A stretch of 64,000 bases of DNA. It comes from Paenibacillus sp. FSL K6-1330 (GTDB lineage: Bacteria; Bacillota; Bacilli; Paenibacillales; Paenibacillaceae). The notes beneath the pieces are model-generated. The model saw only the letters and a list, made by a program, of their open reading frames with translations, made no database searches and had not been told where the DNA came from. Below are positions 60,813 through 64,000 of this stretch, in pieces. Where the stretch lies: positions 6,799,501 through 6,863,500 of the forward strand of contig NZ_CP150269.1 of the NCBI RefSeq assembly GCF_037976825.1. The letters run 5' to 3'. Positions within the stretch are counted from its first letter, which is position 1; each line of letters starts with the position of its first letter. The position numbers and the translations under genes are program-made.

Positions 60813-61967
60813 TTACTCCTTTCTCTTTTCTACGTTCGTCGGGATATGAATCACGATCTTCGTTCCTTGATTCTCAGCTGAATCGATCTCCATTCTCCCT
60901 TCGAGCAGCTCAACCCTCTCCCGCATGCCAATTAACCCAAAGTGGTCCTTGCTTTTCTGCTCCAGCAAATCGACATTGAATCCCAGGCCATTGTCCTGTA
61001 CAACGATTTTGACCAATTGCGCCTGGTACGTGATTTCAACAAGCACATAAGTCGGGTAAGCATGTTTTGCAGCATTCGAAAGTGCTTCCTGCACCAACCG
61101 GTAGATGGCCGCCTCCATCGCAGAAGAGAGACGATGCTCTTTTCCCCGTGTCTCGAAGATCGTGCGGATTTTCGATTTCTCTTCATAATCATGCACGTAT
61201 TTACGCAATGTGGGGATTAATCCTAGATCATCGAGTGCCATTGGACGCAGATTGAAAATGACTTTTCGCATTTCCTCCAAGCTCGATCGAACCTGGCCCT
61301 TCAAATCTACTATTTCGTCCTGCACCATCTTAAATTCCTGCTTTGCGAGCATTCTTTCTACAATTTCCGTCCTAAGAACCAGATTCGCCAGCAATTGTGC
61401 AGGTCCATCATGAATCTCCCTGGATATGCGCTTCCGTTCTTCTTCCTGCGCCAAAATAATTTTGAGACCAATGACCTGTCTGTTTTTGGCAGATTCGATG
61501 ATTCGGGATACCTGACCCAGCTCTCCGGACAAGTATTCCAATACCACGCCCATCTGAGATCCGATCGATTCTGCACGCTCCACGGAGTTCTCGACATTAC
61601 GAACCCGCTTCTGCAGCTCATCTCGTCTTGCCTTCAGATACATTTCCTTCTCCCGGTAGATCATGAGGTCAAGCTGTAGCTGGGTTGCTTTCTCATACGC
61701 CTGCTTGATGTCCTCTTCCTTGTACCGGACAAAATCCCGGCTGACCTCGGTCAGCCGGATCCGGGAACGGCGGTAGTTCAGCTCCAGCTGATCTACCTTC
61801 TCTAAGGTTTCCGTCGTTTCTTTTAATGTCCGCTGCAGTTCATGATTGAGAGACGTAAGCTCTTGCCGCGACGCCTCCAATATTTCGAACATTTGGTATT
61901 TGCTGTCCTCCATCACTTTGATGGCATTTTTTATGACACGGTCGATGGCATCGGCTTGATAATCCAC
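60813..61967 (-). CDS. degS: Sensor histidine kinase DegS
   Basis: 384 aa, cytoplasmic: no transmembrane segment. Long N-terminal coiled coil (about 15-165, DegS sensory domain), HisKA_3 with H186 in RISREIHDGPAQLLANLVLRTEIV, and HATPase_c (EALSNAAKHAYPTYVLVEI, VQDNGLGFNVDLL, HFGLIGMRERVELLEG). Phosphorylates DegU. The GTG start at 61967 follows GGAGTAGAGTGC. Its N-terminus matches the B. subtilis length of 385 aa well. Confidence 0.96.
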   Translation of the reverse strand: MDYQADAIDRVIKNAIKVMEDSKYQMFEILEASRQELTSLNHELQRTLKETTETLEKVDQLELNYRRSRIRLTEVSRDFVRYKEEDIKQAYEKATQLQLDLMIYREKEMYLKARRDELQKRVRNVENSVERAESIGSQMGVVLEYLSGELGQVSRIIESAKNRQVIGLKIILAQEEERKRISREIHDGPAQLLANLVLRTEIVERMLAKQEFKMVQDEIVDLKGQVRSSLEEMRKVIFNLRPMALDDLGLIPTLRKYVHDYEEKSKIRTIFETRGKEHRLSSAMEAAIYRLVQEALSNAAKHAYPTYVLVEITYQAQLVKIVVQDNGLGFNVDLLEQKSKDHFGLIGMRERVELLEGRMEIDSAENQGTKIVIHIPTNVEKRKE

Positions 61968-62001
61968 GCACTCTACTCCATTTCTAACGTTTCATATACA
62001 T

Positions 62002-62029
62002 ATCATACCATATCACGATTCGATCGTAA
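62002..62029 (-). promoter_or_regulatory. Promoter candidate of degSU
   Basis: TTACGA (62024-62029), 16-nt spacer, TATGAT (62002-62007) on the minus strand, overlapping the end of the upstream gene. Confidence 0.45.
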
Positions 62030-64000
62030 CGGTCTTCGTGTTCTTGTCCCATTTTACTTTAAGGCCTAATTGCTCGGAAACGAGACGAAGAGGGACCAAA
62101 GTCCTACCGCCTTGGACCATAGGTGATACAGCCGCCGAACTGCGCTTACCGTTTAGAATGAATTCCTTCTTGCCGACCGTTAATTCCATGAACATGCCGC
62201 CTCTCAGGACGCCTACCCGCTGAGCAGATTGGTTCCAGGTTGCATGCCCGCCGAACGCGTCGAGCACGTGTTTAATCGGAACGTAGGTCGTCCCATTTTT
62301 CAGAATTGGCGCCGAATCTATTGCCACTTTCGAACCATTCAGCATAAGAGATTTTTGCCCAATGGTCATGACCGCTTTGCCGGTTGGAAGTCCTTCATTC
62401 CCTGATAGAGACGGCATTGTGAAGCGGATATCGTCAAAAGATACAGCTCCTGTCAATGCACGCTCGTCCTGGCCTTCTTCCACGTTCACCACATACAGCC
62501 GCTTCATCTGTGCCGGGAATGCAATGTTGTATCCGCTGAGATCGAGGCTCAGCGTCTTCCAACCGCTCCAATCAATTGCTTTTGCCAAGTCGACGTATAC
62601 GGTTTTTCCATTATTGTCTTGGAGTTCAGCGCGCAGCCAGTTCAGGCTGTTATCTCCCTCCACATCAATGGTCATGGCCGTAGCCTGTGCAGGAATCACT
62701 TTGCCAGTTGTACCATTCAACTCGGCGTAAGCGTACATTTTTTGCCCTAATCCGCTTGTCATATCATAGGTCAAGTTCAAGACTTTGGACGATGCCTTTG
62801 CTCCGCTGCCATTTTTGATCGCTGCAGTCCCGGTAACTGTCGGCACATTGGTCGTGAACTTCACCGGGTAATTCACATTCTCGAAGTTCTCCCACGTGCT
62901 TTCGCCCGCTGCCGACAAAATAACGACCGTGCTAAAGCCGTCATAGCGTGCGATGGCATAACCGACTTTTGTATTGCTGTTCACGGAGGATACGGTCAGG
63001 CGGCCGTCTTTGACGCTGCCTTTAAATCCGATAAACTCCCATTTCAGCGCGCTGCTCGGAACCTCCAAGCTCTGGCCGTTGCTTGTTACGGCCGTCACCG
63101 GCACGGAAACACTCGTTCCAGCCTGCAGCGGTGCGCTTGATACGCCTGTAGTCAACGCAACAAGATCATCAGCGCCCAGCACCTTGACTTGCATCGTAGC
63201 TTTCGTGCTGCCGCTTACTGCTGTCAGTGTCGATGTACCCGGCTTCGTCGCTTTAATGCTTTGTCCGTTGACCGCTAGATTGCCGTTGCTGGACTTCCAA
63301 GTCGGTTTAATCGAACCTGCTTCAATTGGGTTATAGTAGGTATCATAGCCTTTTAGTTCATAGGTGCCCATTTGACCGATCAGGAGCGTGTTGCTGCCAC
63401 TTACTTTTAAGCCCTTCAAGCTGCCCTGAGGTGCTGTGGAGAACACGCCAAGTGAGTTAACAATGCTGCGCTGCGTGGTGCCGTATTCCGTGTTAAAGGT
63501 CAACTGGGTATTCATCTCAGCTAGTGGACGGTTTACCATCGTTGTCGATCCGCCGCCGTCGAGGTTCATCCCCTTCCATACGCCAACCTTTGTCATGAAA
63601 TCCTGAAGCTGCTGCAGCGTCATGCCTTTACTGTTATCGTTGCTCTCCGTAGCAATCAGGTAGGCGTATCGTCCGTCTTTGGAGTAACCTACGGCTGTAC
63701 GTGCCCTGCTCCCTCCAATCGAATTCACGTTTCGAGAGAATGATGTTGCCTTGCCGTTATCCACCAGAATCGTATGGCCGCCAATCATCATTTGGAGTGT
63801 AGACGGGTCCAGTTCTTTACCTGATTTTTTGGACACCAGAGCATAATTCGCTTCCAGCTTTTGACCGACAGCCAGATTTTTTTTCACGAACTCTGCCGCA
63901 GCCCCATGGGTTCGCAAAATGTAGCTTCCCTCCGGTATCGCTGTTGGCAATCCTGCCATTACTGAAATATCGGTTATGACCCCATCCGTTACCATAACCT
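62013..64000 (-). CDS. Phosphodiester glycosidase (NAGPA-like) with copper-amine-oxidase-type repeats, 5' end missing
   Basis: At least 662 codons, open at the right edge, so the N-terminus including any signal peptide lies outside. The visible N-terminal part (to about residue 190 from 63995) is a NAGPA-type domain: SRARTAVGYSKDGRYAYLIATESNDNSKGMTLQQLQDFMTKVG and GMNLDGGGSTTMV. It is followed by beta-rich Ig/Big-like and carbohydrate-binding-like segments (SLDLSGYNIAFPAQMKRLYVV). The C-terminus has a copper amine oxidase N-terminal-type domain (about 545-660: GTTYVPIKHVLDAFGGHATWNQ and TLVPLRLVSEQLGLKVKWDKNTKTVTIES), often a surface-anchoring or dimer module in Paenibacillus. Secreted wall-associated enzyme; the target glycan or phosphodiester is unknown. 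Divergent from nothing; degS follows 45 nt later. Confidence 0.87.
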   Translation of the reverse strand, partial: VMVTDGVITDISVMAGLPTAIPEGSYILRTHGAAAEFVKKNLAVGQKLEANYALVSKKSGKELDPSTLQMMIGGHTILVDNGKATSFSRNVNSIGGSRARTAVGYSKDGRYAYLIATESNDNSKGMTLQQLQDFMTKVGVWKGMNLDGGGSTTMVNRPLAEMNTQLTFNTEYGTTQRSIVNSLGVFSTAPQGSLKGLKVSGSNTLLIGQMGTYELKGYDTYYNPIEAGSIKPTWKSSNGNLAVNGQSIKATKPGTSTLTAVSGSTKATMQVKVLGADDLVALTTGVSSAPLQAGTSVSVPVTAVTSNGQSLEVPSSALKWEFIGFKGSVKDGRLTVSSVNSNTKVGYAIARYDGFSTVVILSAAGESTWENFENVNYPVKFTTNVPTVTGTAAIKNGSGAKASSKVLNLTYDMTSGLGQKMYAYAELNGTTGKVIPAQATAMTIDVEGDNSLNWLRAELQDNNGKTVYVDLAKAIDWSGWKTLSLDLSGYNIAFPAQMKRLYVVNVEEGQDERALTGAVSFDDIRFTMPSLSGNEGLPTGKAVMTIGQKSLMLNGSKVAIDSAPILKNGTTYVPIKHVLDAFGGHATWNQSAQRVGVLRGGMFMELTVGKKEFILNGKRSSAAVSPMVQGGRTLVPLRLVSEQLGLKVKWDKNTKTVTIES

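Noticed and set aside
1..64000. rRNA or tRNA genes
   Set aside because: No sequence resembling conserved rRNA segments or tRNA TTC-loop/acceptor patterns was noticed in the gaps.

Overview
The window looks like a chromosomal segment of a motile, Gram-positive, spore-former-type Bacillota, most likely Paenibacillus or a close relative. The gene order follows the Bacillus subtilis flagellar/competence/secretion region. From left to right, on the minus strand, I recognise a MinJ-like PDZ protein, CtpB, FtsX-FtsE, a YvjA-type YitT protein, prfB, secA, hpf, fliT-fliS-fliD-flaG-hag-csrA-fliW-yviE-flgL-flgK-flgN-flgM-yvyF, comFC, comFA, degU and degS. Start choices rest on strong AGGAGG-type ribosome binding sites, and GTG and TTG starts are common. 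The assignment rests on recognised families and motifs; no database search was run.

Layout. 0.1-1.7 kb: motA-motB (+). 1.9-7.3 kb: an ABC-2 exporter operon (-) divergent from a NarL-type two-component system (+). 7.4-9.7 kb: an IS110-family element with a long structured 3' flank, next to a decayed IS1182-type element. 9.7-15.6 kb: minJ-like, ctpB-like, a secreted M23 endopeptidase, ftsX and ftsE (-), with a VanW-type protein (+) beyond a WalR-like box. 17.4-19.2 kb: a bactofilin-like gene with a possible paralogue fragment, and an esterase. 19.4-27.9 kb: a complete linear-to-cyclic arginine pathway, argC-J-B-D-F-G-H (-), behind a structured leader of about 300 nt. 28.3-31.7 kb: an acetyltransferase, a small secreted protein, a YitT protein, and prfB with its programmed +1 frameshift. 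32.1-36.3 kb: secA, hpf, cspA.

36.7-56.6 kb is a long flagellar block. hag is driven by a SigmaD-type promoter and has two CsrA-like GGA sites in its leader. After hag, flaG, fliD, fliS and a FliT-like gene comes a non-canonical segment: a secreted protein of about 1056 residues with a von Willebrand A domain and eight IPT/TIG repeats, FliB flagellin lysine methylase, two GT2-plus-TPR glycosyltransferases, a GT4-type glycosyltransferase with a repeat-like C-terminus, and an FkbM methyltransferase. This looks like a flagellin-modification and surface-adhesin cassette, visibly more AT-rich than its flanks. Upstream of hag are csrA, fliW, a DUF6470 gene, flgL, flgK, flgN, flgM, yvyF, comFC and comFA, then degU/degS. 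The right edge holds a truncated phosphodiester-glycosidase/copper-amine-oxidase-like surface protein.

The most interesting non-routine signals are: the VWA/IPT protein inside the flagellar operon; a 25-codon hydrophobic upstream ORF that ends two bases before the secA start; the structured flank of the IS110 element as a bridge-RNA candidate; a very GC-rich stretch inside comFA; a SigmaD-like -10 inside a terminator stem before flgM; the structured arg leader; and a WalR-like palindrome between ftsE and vanW.
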